Positions 25,945 to 34,051 of a stretch of 64,000 nucleotides of DNA are shown in pieces. The notes beneath the pieces are model-generated. The model saw nothing but the letters and a program-made list of their open reading frames with translations. It was not told the origin of the DNA and did not search any database. A program made the translations under genes and the position numbers. Source of the DNA: Sphingopyxis sp. BE259 (GTDB lineage Bacteria > Pseudomonadota > Alphaproteobacteria > Sphingomonadales > Sphingomonadaceae); contig NZ_JAVDWM010000001.1 of assembly GCF_031457495.1 (NCBI RefSeq), positions 3,398,001 to 3,462,000 on the forward strand. The letters are read 5' to 3'. Positions within the stretch are counted from its first letter, which is position 1. Each line of letters starts with the position of its first letter.

Positions 25945-26867
25945 GCGGACAAAGCTGGAGCGAACGGCTGCTCGGCGGTTTCAAGCGCACGTCCGAACGG
26001 CTGGGCGAGAACCTCGCCGGGCTGACCGGCAAGGCGCGGCTCGACGAAGACGATCTCGACCGGATCGAGGAAGCGCTGATCACCGCCGACTTGGGCCCGG
26101 CAATGGCGGGCCGCATCCGCGAACGGCTGGCCTCGCGGCGCGATGCGGTGGCGGGCGGCGTCGAGGAACTGCGCAAGATCGTCGCCGAAGAAATCGCCGC
26201 AGTGCTGCGCCCGGTGGCCGAGCCGCTCGACATCGACGCCTTTCCGCGCCCGCAGGTGATTTTGGTGATCGGGGTCAACGGGTCGGGCAAGACCACGACG
26301 ATCGCCAAGCTGGCGCATCTGTTCCAGGAACAGGATTATGGCGTGATGCTGGTCGCGGGCGATACGTTTCGCGCCGCCGCGATCGGCCAATTGAAGGTCT
26401 GGGCCGAACGGCTGGGCGTGCCGATCATGGCCGGACCCGAAGGCGGCGACAGCGCGGGCATCGTGTTCGACGCGGTGAAACAGGCAACCGCGACCGGCAT
26501 CGACGTGCTGATCGTCGACACCGCCGGGCGGCTGCAGAACAAGCGTGAGTTGATGGACGAACTCGCCAAGATCAAGCGTGTGCTCGGCCGCCTCAATCCC
26601 GCCGCACCGCACGACGTCGTGCTGGTGCTCGACGCGACGACGGGGCAAAATGCACTGGCGCAGATCGACGTGTTCCGCGAGGTTGCCGGAGTCACGGGCC
26701 TCGTGATGACCAAGCTCGACGGCACCGCCCGCGGCGGGGTGTTGGTCGCCGCGGCCGAACGCCACGCCCTTCCCATCCATGCGATCGGCATCGGTGAAAC
26801 CATCGAGGATCTTCGTCCATTCGACGCCGACGAGATCGCCGCCATTATCGCAGGGAATATCCGATGA
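25941..26867 (+). CDS. ftsY: SRP receptor FtsY
   Basis: The membrane-associated SRP GTPase that docks Ffh-ribosome complexes at SecYEG. The 308-residue protein is a compact NG-domain form without the acidic A-domain of enterobacterial FtsY. Seen: GVNGSGKTTTIAKLAHLF (from residue 111), AGDTFRAAAIGQL, DTAGRLQNK, TKLDGTARGG and GIGETIEDLRPFD near the C-terminus. ATG 25941 overlaps the mtaB stop; the longer ORF from 25608 lies inside mtaB and is ignored. The stop overlaps the yciB start. Confidence 0.97.
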   Translation: MSGQSWSERLLGGFKRTSERLGENLAGLTGKARLDEDDLDRIEEALITADLGPAMAGRIRERLASRRDAVAGGVEELRKIVAEEIAAVLRPVAEPLDIDAFPRPQVILVIGVNGSGKTTTIAKLAHLFQEQDYGVMLVAGDTFRAAAIGQLKVWAERLGVPIMAGPEGGDSAGIVFDAVKQATATGIDVLIVDTAGRLQNKRELMDELAKIKRVLGRLNPAAPHDVVLVLDATTGQNALAQIDVFREVAGVTGLVMTKLDGTARGGVLVAAAERHALPIHAIGIGETIEDLRPFDADEIAAIIAGNIR

Positions 26868-27544
26868 CCGCCTCCCCCATCGACGTGCCGCCGACCGGTC
26901 CCGAAGCAATTCCGGCCGCGCCGCCCGCCAAACATGGGTGGCTGAACTTCGTGATCGATTTCGGGCCGCTGCTCGTTTTCTTCATCGCCTATAAATTTTT
27001 CTCGGGCGGCGAGGGCGCGTTCGCCGCAACCGCCGCCGCGATCAAGGGCACTATCGCCTTCATGGTCGCCATCGTCATCGCGATGGCAGTGTCGAAATGG
27101 AAACTCGGCAAGATTTCACCGATGCTGTGGATGTCGAGCATCCTCGTCATCGGCTTCGGCGCGCTGACCATCTGGTTCCACGACGAGCGTTTCATCGTGA
27201 TGAAGCCGACGATCATCTATGCCGCCTTTTCGGTGCTGCTGCTCGGCGGTTGGTGGTTCGGCAAGCCGATGCTGAAATATCTGTTGCAATCGGCGCTGGA
27301 GGGTTTGACCGACCGCGGCTGGCTGCTCTTGTCGCGCAACTGGGGGCTGTTTTTCGGCGCGCTCGGTATCGCCAACCATGTGATGTACGAGATGATCCAG
27401 GCGAAACAGATGAGTTTCGACCTGTGGCTGACCATCAAGGTGTGGGGCGTCACCGCCCTGTCGTTCCTGTTTACGTTCAGCCAGGTGCCGGTGATGCTGA
27501 AGCACGGCCTCACCGTCCCCGAGGACGCCACCGACAAAAGTTGA
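26864..27544 (+). CDS. yciB: YciB/IspA-type septation protein A
   Basis: A 226-residue inner-membrane protein with about five helices. It matches the YciB family linked to septation and cell-envelope synthesis: FVIDFGPLLVFFIAYKFF at the start, a KMALGK-like SKWKLGKISPMLWMSS loop, FHDERFIVMKPTIIYA and NWGLFFGALGIANHVMYE. The N-terminal 25 residues are proline/alanine rich and cytoplasmic. It is the last gene of the dapF-mtaB-ftsY-yciB chain, translationally coupled to ftsY. Confidence 0.92.
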   Translation: MTASPIDVPPTGPEAIPAAPPAKHGWLNFVIDFGPLLVFFIAYKFFSGGEGAFAATAAAIKGTIAFMVAIVIAMAVSKWKLGKISPMLWMSSILVIGFGALTIWFHDERFIVMKPTIIYAAFSVLLLGGWWFGKPMLKYLLQSALEGLTDRGWLLLSRNWGLFFGALGIANHVMYEMIQAKQMSFDLWLTIKVWGVTALSFLFTFSQVPVMLKHGLTVPEDATDKS

Positions 27545-27624
27545 GTCCGGCCCCCGACGCTGGCATAGCGATGCCGTTCGGCAGCGGGTCGCGTCCCGTG
27601 CCGGTAAAACAGGGGGAAACTGCA

Positions 27625-28197
27625 ATGGACAAATTTTTCGGCAATCTGCACGCCGTGCTGGGTGCGGGGCTGGTGCTCGCGATCATCCTGATGCTGGGCC
27701 TGAACGGCCAGAATTTCGAGGACGGCATCGCCGCCACCAACGCGGTCATGCGCTGGCTGCACACCTTTTTCGGCGTGCTGTGGATCGGCCTGCTCTATTA
27801 TTTCAACTTCGTCCAGATTCCGACGATGCCGAAAATCCCGGCCGAACTGAAACCCGCCGTCGGCAAGCATATCGCCCCCGCCGCGTTGTTCTGGTTCCGC
27901 TGGGCGGCGTTGATCACCGTGCTGCTGGGCGTCGCGATCGCCGGCCACGCCAAATATCTGGTCCCCGCGTTGGGCTTGCAGGATCCCTACAAGCTGATCG
28001 GCGTCGGCATGTGGCTGGGGCTGATCATGGCGTTCAACGTGTGGTTCGTGATCTGGCCGAACCAGAAAAAGGCGCTGGGTATCGTCGAAGCCGACGATGC
28101 GACCAAAGCCAAGGCTGCCAAGACCGCGATGATTTTTTCGCGGACCAACACCCTGCTGTCGATCCCGATGCTGTATGCGATGGTGAACTTCAGCTGA
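27625..28197 (+). CDS. membrane protein of the PuuD (urate hydroxylase membrane domain) family
   Basis: A 190-residue integral membrane protein with about five helices. It resembles the membrane domain of bacterial PuuD proteins (WLHTFFGVLWIGLLYYFNFVQIP, WFRWAALITVLLG), with conserved His and Trp. It lacks the C-terminal cytochrome c-like domain of true PuuD, and no purine genes are nearby, so urate oxidation is not established. ATG 27625 has an AGGGGGAA ribosome-binding site. A terminator follows at 28209. Confidence 0.75.
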   Translation: MDKFFGNLHAVLGAGLVLAIILMLGLNGQNFEDGIAATNAVMRWLHTFFGVLWIGLLYYFNFVQIPTMPKIPAELKPAVGKHIAPAALFWFRWAALITVLLGVAIAGHAKYLVPALGLQDPYKLIGVGMWLGLIMAFNVWFVIWPNQKKALGIVEADDATKAKAAKTAMIFSRTNTLLSIPMLYAMVNFS

Positions 28198-28208
28198 GGT
28201 CGTCGTCT

Positions 28209-28234
28209 CCCCTCCCGCTTGCGGGAGGGGTTTC
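28209..28234 (+). terminator. intrinsic terminator
   Basis: Perfect 10-bp stem CCCCTCCCGC / GCGGGAGGGG with a 2-base spacer, followed by TTTCGTTT on the plus strand. It ends the PuuD-like gene, 11 bases after its stop, and lies between convergent genes. Confidence 0.85.
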
Positions 28235-28237
28235 GTT

Positions 28238-28792
28238 TCAGTCCTCCAACGCCGCCTTGTGCATCCGGCCGTTCATCACATAGTGCGCGACCCCCATCTG
28301 CATGCCCGCGGCCTGCGCGTCGTCGATCTCGCGCACCCGCCGCGCCGGAGCGCCGGCCCACAGCTCACGGTCCGGTATTTCCTTGTTCTCGGTCAAAAGC
28401 GCCCCGGCCGCCAGCATCGCGTCGCTGCCGATCCGGCATCCGTTCATCACCGTCGCCTTCAGCCCGACGAACGCGCGGTCGGCGAGGGTGGAGCCGTGGA
28501 CCATCGCCATATGGCCAATCAGCACATCTTCGCCCACGATCGTCGGAAAGCCGTCGGGGCGATGCGGCATCGGGCCGTCGCAATGGACGATACTGCCGTC
28601 CTGGATGTTCGATCGTGCGCCGATAACGATGCAGCTGACGTCGGCGCGCAGCACGCAATTATACCAGATGCTGACGTCGGGCCCGATCGTCACGTCGCCG
28701 ATGATCCGGCACCCCGGCGCGATGAAGGCGCTCGGGTCGATCTGCGGCGTCTTGCCATTGATGCTGATGATGCTCACGTCGCGGTAGGTCAT
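28238..28792 (-). CDS. gamma-class carbonic anhydrase family protein
   Basis: A 184-residue left-handed beta-helix protein of the gamma carbonic anhydrase (YrdA/PaaY) family. Hexapeptide-repeat sequence runs throughout (IGPDVSIWYNCVLRADV, IGARSNIQDGSIVHCD). The zinc-binding histidines are seen in VHCD and in LIGHMAMVHGS. Many members are poorly active, and the Cam acidic loop is absent here. The ATG overlaps the stop of the upstream fusion gene, so both are cotranscribed. Confidence 0.9.
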   Translation of the reverse strand: MTYRDVSIISINGKTPQIDPSAFIAPGCRIIGDVTIGPDVSIWYNCVLRADVSCIVIGARSNIQDGSIVHCDGPMPHRPDGFPTIVGEDVLIGHMAMVHGSTLADRAFVGLKATVMNGCRIGSDAMLAAGALLTENKEIPDRELWAGAPARRVREIDDAQAAGMQMGVAHYVMNGRMHKAALED

Positions 28793-31041
28793 TCGTCATG
28801 TTTCCCGATCAGGCTGCCCCACATGAGTACCGGCAGCGTTGAGGCATAATCGTCGGTCCAGCGTTCGAACCCGGCGCGCGCGGCCAGCGGCACCCAGGCG
28901 CCATCCTTTGCCGCGTCGCCGCGCGGACGAAGGCCGCCGGTCAGCTGCTGCATCCGCTGCGGCGTCGCGGTCAGTGCGACCCAGTTCGACCCCGTCAGGT
29001 CGCCATATTCGTCGCCCGCCGGGCCGGGATCCATCCGGATCGCGCTGGACCAGCCGCGCGCGCGCGCTTCCTCGGCCAGCACCGGTTCCAGCCCGAAAAA
29101 GCGGTTCGAGATATGGATCAGCAGCACGCCGCCCGGTTTCAGAGCGCGTTTGTAGATGCCGATCGCTTCGCTGGTCAGCAGGTGCAGCGGGATCGCGTCG
29201 GACGAAAAGGCGTCGATGACCAAGATGTCGAACTGGGCCGCGGGCTGCTCGGCGATTTTCAGTCGCGCATCGCCGATGACGATCGGGCTGTCGCCGGCAC
29301 AATCGGACAGGAAGGTGAATTTGGTGGGATCGCGGGCAATATCGACCATCACCGGATCGATCTCGAAAATCGTCCATTGCTGGCCCGGCCGCCGATAGCA
29401 GGCGAGCGTCCCCGCCCCCAGCCCGACGATGCCGACCGACGCGGCGGGTCCCGCCAGCGCCTCGGCCTGGCTCAGCGTCAGGCCGACCCCCGATTTGGGG
29501 CCATAATAGGTCGTCGGTTCGCGGCGATGCGCCGGGTCGGTGCGCTGCAACCCGTGCAGCGTCGTGCCGTGCGCCAGGCGGCGCTGGCGTTGCGCGGGAT
29601 AGTCGGTGACGGTGTAGACGCCAAAATAGCTGCGGACCCGCGCGCCGGTAAAACTTTCCTGCACGGTGTCCCAGCCGCCGACGCCGATCATCAGCAGGCC
29701 CAGCACGGTCACAAAGGCCCAGCGCCAGCCGATCACCAACAGCCCGACGGCAAACAGCGCGACGCCCCAGGCCGCCGTCGATCCTTCGAGCACACCGCCC
29801 CAGTCGCGGACCATCCGCCAGCAGGCGAACGCCGCGATCGCGACCAGCGCCGCCGCGACGATCCGCGCGCGCGGCGCGGACAGGCGCAACCACTGGTTCC
29901 ACGGCAGCAGCGCCGGAAGCGGCAGCAGCGCCGCTGCGGCAAGAATCAGCAACGGATGTTCGTACACCCAGTCGAACAGCAGCGGCGCAAACAGCGCCGC
30001 GAACAGTCCGCCGAGCACGCCGCCCGCCGACATCACCAGATAAAACAGCGTCAGATGCTGCGTCGCCGGGCGCAGGTGATACAGATAGCCGTGCAATGCG
30101 GTCGCCACGACAAACAGCATCGCCAGGCTGGCCAGCGCGATCATCATCGACCCACCGCCCGAACTGAGCAGGCCGAGCCCGCCAACCGCGAGCAGCACCG
30201 CCGGGGCAATGAAGGTGATAATCTCGGTCAGCCGGTCCATCGTCGAAAAGGCGATCACGAAGCTGAGCAGATAGAGCCCGAGCGGTAGCACCCAGAGCAG
30301 CGGCATCGCAACAATATCGGTGGTCAGATGCGTGGTCGTCGACAGCATCAGGCCCGATGGCACTGCCGCGATGAACAGCCAGTGGAGCTGGCGCCGCAGC
30401 GTGGGCCGCGGCTCCACAGCCCCCGCGGCATCGCCCACCACGTCCGCTCGCCCGTGCCAGCGCGCCGCGGCGCTGGCCGCGACCAGCACGACGAGCAGGG
30501 CATATCCCGCGGTCCAGCCCCAGCTTTGCGCCGCCAGCGGCAACGCCGGTTCGACGAGCGCCGGATAGCTGATCAGTCCGGCAAAACTGCCGAGATTCGA
30601 TGCGGCGTAGAGATAATAGGGGTCACCCGCGCGGGCGTCGGCGGCAAACCAGCGCTGCATCAGCGGCGCCTGCGCCGACACCATGAAGAACACCGGGCCG
30701 ATCGACGCCAGCAACAACAGCGGCACCCACAACGCCTCTTGCCCCGGCCCGGGCGGCGCGATCTGGGCAATCCCGATCGGCAGCCACAGCGCGGCGACCA
30801 GGAACAGCGCGACGTGGATGATCGCCTGGCGCCGCACCGTAAAGCGGCCAAGCCAATGGGCATAGGCATAGCCGCCGAGCAGCAGCGCCTGATAGACCAG
30901 CATCGCGCTGTTCCACACCGCCGGAGCGCCGCCGAGCTTCGGCAGCACCATCCGCGCCACCATCGGTTGCACCTGAAAGAGAAGGAAGCTGCCGACCAAT
31001 ATGGTCAGCACGAACAGCCAGCGCCGCGGTAACGCAGTCAT
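28789..31041 (-). CDS. polytopic membrane protein fused to a spermidine synthase-like domain
   Basis: A 750-residue fusion protein. Residues 1 to about 460 contain some 12-14 hydrophobic helices starting LFVLTILVGSFLLFQVQPMVARMVLP, a region found in proteins annotated as fused MFS/spermidine synthase. The C-terminal 260 residues have a Rossmann methyltransferase/spermidine synthase-like fold: VGIVGLGAGTLACY, TIFEIDPVMVDIA, FDILVIDAFSSDAIPLHLL and GGVLLIHISNRFF. The aminopropyltransferase substrate residues are not clearly conserved, so polyamine synthesis is unproven. It is coupled by ATGA to the gamma-carbonic anhydrase gene. Confidence 0.85.
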   Translation of the reverse strand: MTALPRRWLFVLTILVGSFLLFQVQPMVARMVLPKLGGAPAVWNSAMLVYQALLLGGYAYAHWLGRFTVRRQAIIHVALFLVAALWLPIGIAQIAPPGPGQEALWVPLLLLASIGPVFFMVSAQAPLMQRWFAADARAGDPYYLYAASNLGSFAGLISYPALVEPALPLAAQSWGWTAGYALLVVLVAASAAARWHGRADVVGDAAGAVEPRPTLRRQLHWLFIAAVPSGLMLSTTTHLTTDIVAMPLLWVLPLGLYLLSFVIAFSTMDRLTEIITFIAPAVLLAVGGLGLLSSGGGSMMIALASLAMLFVVATALHGYLYHLRPATQHLTLFYLVMSAGGVLGGLFAALFAPLLFDWVYEHPLLILAAAALLPLPALLPWNQWLRLSAPRARIVAAALVAIAAFACWRMVRDWGGVLEGSTAAWGVALFAVGLLVIGWRWAFVTVLGLLMIGVGGWDTVQESFTGARVRSYFGVYTVTDYPAQRQRRLAHGTTLHGLQRTDPAHRREPTTYYGPKSGVGLTLSQAEALAGPAASVGIVGLGAGTLACYRRPGQQWTIFEIDPVMVDIARDPTKFTFLSDCAGDSPIVIGDARLKIAEQPAAQFDILVIDAFSSDAIPLHLLTSEAIGIYKRALKPGGVLLIHISNRFFGLEPVLAEEARARGWSSAIRMDPGPAGDEYGDLTGSNWVALTATPQRMQQLTGGLRPRGDAAKDGAWVPLAARAGFERWTDDYASTLPVLMWGSLIGKHDE

Positions 31042-31063
31042 AACAAGCCCACCCCTTATTCGA

Positions 31064-32062
31064 TTATTTGTTCAATAGCCGCGCGGCGTCGAGCGCATGA
31101 TAGGTCAACACCCCTGACGCCCCGGCGCGGCGGAACGCCAGCAGGGTTTCGAGCACCAGCGCGTCACGGTCGCCCGCACCCGCCGCCGCAGCCGCCTCGA
31201 TCATCGCATATTCGCCCGACACCTGATACGCATAGACCGGCACCGCAAAGTTCGCCTTCACCGCCGCAACGATGTCGAGATAGGGCAGCCCGGGCTTCAC
31301 CATCACGCTGTCGGCGCCCTCGGCCAGATCCTGCGCGACCTCGCGCAGCGCCTCTTCAGCGTTGGCGGGGTCCATCTGATAGGTTTTCTTGTCGCCCTGA
31401 AGCAGCCCGCGCGAGCCCACCGCGTCGCGGAACGGGCCATAAAAGGCCGAGGCATATTTGGCGGCGTAGCTCATGATCTGGACATGGCCGAACCCTTCGG
31501 CCTCCAGCGCCTGTCGGATCGCGCCGATGCGCCCGTCCATCATGTCGCTGGGCGCGATGATGTCGGCACCGGCGCGCGCCTGATTCAGCGCCTGTCCGAC
31601 CAGCACCTCGACCGTTTCGTCATTGAGGACATAGCCTGTGTCGTCGATCAGCCCGTCCTGCCCATGGCTGGTATAGGGGTCGAGCGCCACATCGGTGAGC
31701 ACCCCGATGTCGTCGCCCAGCGCCTGCTTGATCGCGGCGGTGGCGCGGCACATCAGATTGTCGGGATTGAGCGCCTCACCGCCATCGGCGCTGCGGCGGC
31801 CCGGCTGGGTATAGGGGAACAGCGCGAGGCACGGGATACCTGCGGCAACCGCATCGCGGGCGCGATCGACAAGCCGGTCAACCGACCAGCGCGACACCCC
31901 CGGCAGGCTGGTGATCGGTTCCTCGCTTTGCGCGCCGTCGCACACGAACAGCGGCCAGATCAGGTTCGACGGCCCCAGCGTCGTTTCGCGCACCATGGCA
32001 CGGCTCCAGCCGGTGCGACGGGTGCGGCGGAGGCGAAGATCGGGGAAAGCGGCGTGGGTCAT
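31064..32062 (-). CDS. hemB: delta-aminolevulinic acid dehydratase (porphobilinogen synthase)
   Basis: Condenses two 5-aminolevulinates to porphobilinogen in tetrapyrrole synthesis. The 332-residue TIM-barrel protein has the Schiff-base lysine in DSVMVKPGLPYLDI, the substrate region DIIAPSDMMDGRIGAIR and FYGPFRDAVGS. DVALDPYTSHGQDGL has the metal-site aspartates in place of cysteines, pointing to the magnesium-type rather than zinc-type enzyme. It lies 22 bases upstream of the fusion gene on the same strand. Confidence 0.97.
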   Translation of the reverse strand: MTHAAFPDLRLRRTRRTGWSRAMVRETTLGPSNLIWPLFVCDGAQSEEPITSLPGVSRWSVDRLVDRARDAVAAGIPCLALFPYTQPGRRSADGGEALNPDNLMCRATAAIKQALGDDIGVLTDVALDPYTSHGQDGLIDDTGYVLNDETVEVLVGQALNQARAGADIIAPSDMMDGRIGAIRQALEAEGFGHVQIMSYAAKYASAFYGPFRDAVGSRGLLQGDKKTYQMDPANAEEALREVAQDLAEGADSVMVKPGLPYLDIVAAVKANFAVPVYAYQVSGEYAMIEAAAAAGAGDRDALVLETLLAFRRAGASGVLTYHALDAARLLNK

Positions 32063-32130
32063 GCGGCGTGCATAGCGGGGTGCGGGCGCGGGGCAAATGG
32101 ATATTGGCGGATTTCAAGGAACGCTAAACA

Positions 32131-32212
32131 CCGTTCGTGTCGAGCGAAGTCGAGACACCCATCAATCTTGCATTGCGTCGATGGGTGTCTCGACTTCGCT
32201 CGACACGAACGG
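32131..32212. repeat. dispersed palindromic repeat with 32-bp perfect arms
   Basis: The best-preserved copy of the family: arms 32131-32162 and 32181-32212 are perfect complements over 32 bp (core GTCGAGCGAAGTCGAGACAC), with an 18-base loop. It lies between the hemB start and the M23 gene end. The near absence of mutations in the stem suggests recent insertion or selection on structure. Confidence 0.88.
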
Positions 32213-32237
32213 AATCAGATGTTGTTTGCTCGAGGGG

Positions 32238-33809
32238 TTAAATCCCGCCCTCAGCCCGCTTCGACGCCACGTCAGCAAGGCTACCGAGCTTCGGTCCTTC
32301 AACCTGCTTTGGTGCGATCGGGGTCAGCGCGGCGCCGGGCGCCACCGCGGTCAACGCCCGAATGCGGGCGCGGAAATCGGCGAGCGCTTTGCCTTCGAGC
32401 AAAGCGCGGGTGACGAAGGTCACCGACGACGGATTCACCGCGCGGCCGTTGCGATAGAGTTCGTAATGCAGGTGCGGGCCGGTCGACAGGCCGGTCGAGC
32501 CGATATAGCCGATCACCTGGCCGCGACCCACCCGCTGGCCCGGTCGCACCGCGATGCGGCTCATATGGCCATAGCCGGTGCCGAGGCCGTTGCCGTGGTT
32601 GAGCTTGACGAAATTGCCATAGCCGCCGTGGCGCCCGGCGATCGTCACGACGCCGTCGGTGACCGCATAGATGGGCGCGCCATAACCGCCGCCGAAATCC
32701 ATGCCGCTGTGCATCCGTTTATAGCCGAGAATCGGGTGACGGCGCATCCCGAAGGTCGAAGTCACGCGGCCGTTGGTCGGACGCGCCATGCCGCCGCGCT
32801 GCTGCCCGACGCCCGACGCCTCGAACCATTGAGCGCGGCCATCGACAGTCCATTCGACCATCGACAGCTTGGCTTTGCCGCCGCGCACCAGCCCGGCGTA
32901 GAGCAGCTTGCCGGTCTCGCTTTCACCGGTTTCGGCGCGGCGGTAGTCGACGATGATGTCATATTCGTCGCTGGCGCGAATATCGCTGCCGACCGAAATC
33001 TGGCGGCCGATGACGCGCAGATAGGACTGGATCGCCGTCGCGGGCGCCCCGGCGGCACGGGCCGAGCGATACAGGCTGTCGCCGACCCGGCCGCGGATAC
33101 GCAGCGGGGTGGTGTCGACCGCGATCGGGATGCGCCGCATCACCAGCCGGTCACCCTCGCGCTCCATTTCGATCCGCAGGTCAAAGCGGGCGCGCATCGC
33201 CAGCGCCTCGACCGGGCGCGGCATCGTGCGCGCGGCGCGGCGACCGAGAATCAGGTCGATGCGCGTCCCCGGCGCGATGTCGGCCAGCGGCACCGCGGCC
33301 GCCACCTGATTCGCCAGCGCCTGCGCCTCGCCGCCGCCGACGCCCGAGCGTTCGAGCAGGCGGGCAAAGCTGTCGCCACTGCCCAGCGTCGCGGTGAGTT
33401 CGATCTGCGGCCGTTCGGGGGTCTGGGTGAGCGGGCGGACCGCATCGGTCGCCGCCATATGCCGCCCGGTGTCGCCGCCGAGCGCCAGCGGCACGATCAT
33501 CTGGGCGCGCGCTTCGTTGAAGTCGGCAGCATCGAGCGCCGGGGCACCCCCGACGGCAAGTGGCTGAATTCCGGGGAAACTGGCGATCGCGGTGCCGCAC
33601 AGAAGGGTCAAGGTCGCCAGCCCGCGCCACCATTCGGCCGAGCCGATATTGTCGCCAAGGTCGGGGACGAGATCAAGCCCGGCCAGCCGGTCGCGCCAGC
33701 CAAGCGCGTCCGAATCGACATCGCGCCGCGGCAGCGGGATCGCTTGCGACATCGTGAGGGCGGCGGCGTTGCCGGACATCCCCGCAATGGGTTCGTGACG
33801 CTGAAACAA
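32238..33809 (-). CDS. M23 family peptidoglycan endopeptidase (LytM/NlpD-like), membrane-anchored
   Basis: An envelope metalloendopeptidase of about 523 residues. One hydrophobic anchor (about residues 62-80, GLATLTLLCGTAIASFPG) is followed by a LysM/OapA-like and coiled segment, and a C-terminal LytM domain. The zinc motifs are complete: GYKRMHSGMDFGGGYGAPIYA (HxxxD) and GPHLHYELYRNG (HxH). The start is uncertain: TTG 33809 with GGGGG 7 bases upstream is used, ATG 33779 would give 513 residues; upstream sequence of the open frame is unlikely to be coding. It is divergent from the helicase gene across 242 bp in which I see no clear feature. Confidence 0.88.
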   Translation of the reverse strand: MFQRHEPIAGMSGNAAALTMSQAIPLPRRDVDSDALGWRDRLAGLDLVPDLGDNIGSAEWWRGLATLTLLCGTAIASFPGIQPLAVGGAPALDAADFNEARAQMIVPLALGGDTGRHMAATDAVRPLTQTPERPQIELTATLGSGDSFARLLERSGVGGGEAQALANQVAAAVPLADIAPGTRIDLILGRRAARTMPRPVEALAMRARFDLRIEMEREGDRLVMRRIPIAVDTTPLRIRGRVGDSLYRSARAAGAPATAIQSYLRVIGRQISVGSDIRASDEYDIIVDYRRAETGESETGKLLYAGLVRGGKAKLSMVEWTVDGRAQWFEASGVGQQRGGMARPTNGRVTSTFGMRRHPILGYKRMHSGMDFGGGYGAPIYAVTDGVVTIAGRHGGYGNFVKLNHGNGLGTGYGHMSRIAVRPGQRVGRGQVIGYIGSTGLSTGPHLHYELYRNGRAVNPSSVTFVTRALLEGKALADFRARIRALTAVAPGAALTPIAPKQVEGPKLGSLADVASKRAEGGI

Positions 33810-34051
33810 AGTGCAACCCCCGCTCGACGGACCTCCCTTACCCGGCCATCGAATGATGTTTTCCAAAGCGTGTCTGTAAAGAAAGGTCGTTAAAGTCAAT
33901 TTAATGGCGGTTTTGCCGCAGCCGGTTGCGGCCAATCGTGGCGGGGGCGGGACATGATGCAACACCGACGGAAAAATCGGCCGCGGCGGCGCGGTTCGAC
34001 GATCGCCTGTTGCGCGGCGACCGCGGCCATGCCAGCTTGGACCCCAAGAAA

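Noticed and set aside
33810..34051. upstream extensions of the M23 and helicase genes into their shared intergenic region
   Set aside because: The extensions have no family similarity and would overlap on opposite strands; they are open only because of high GC content.
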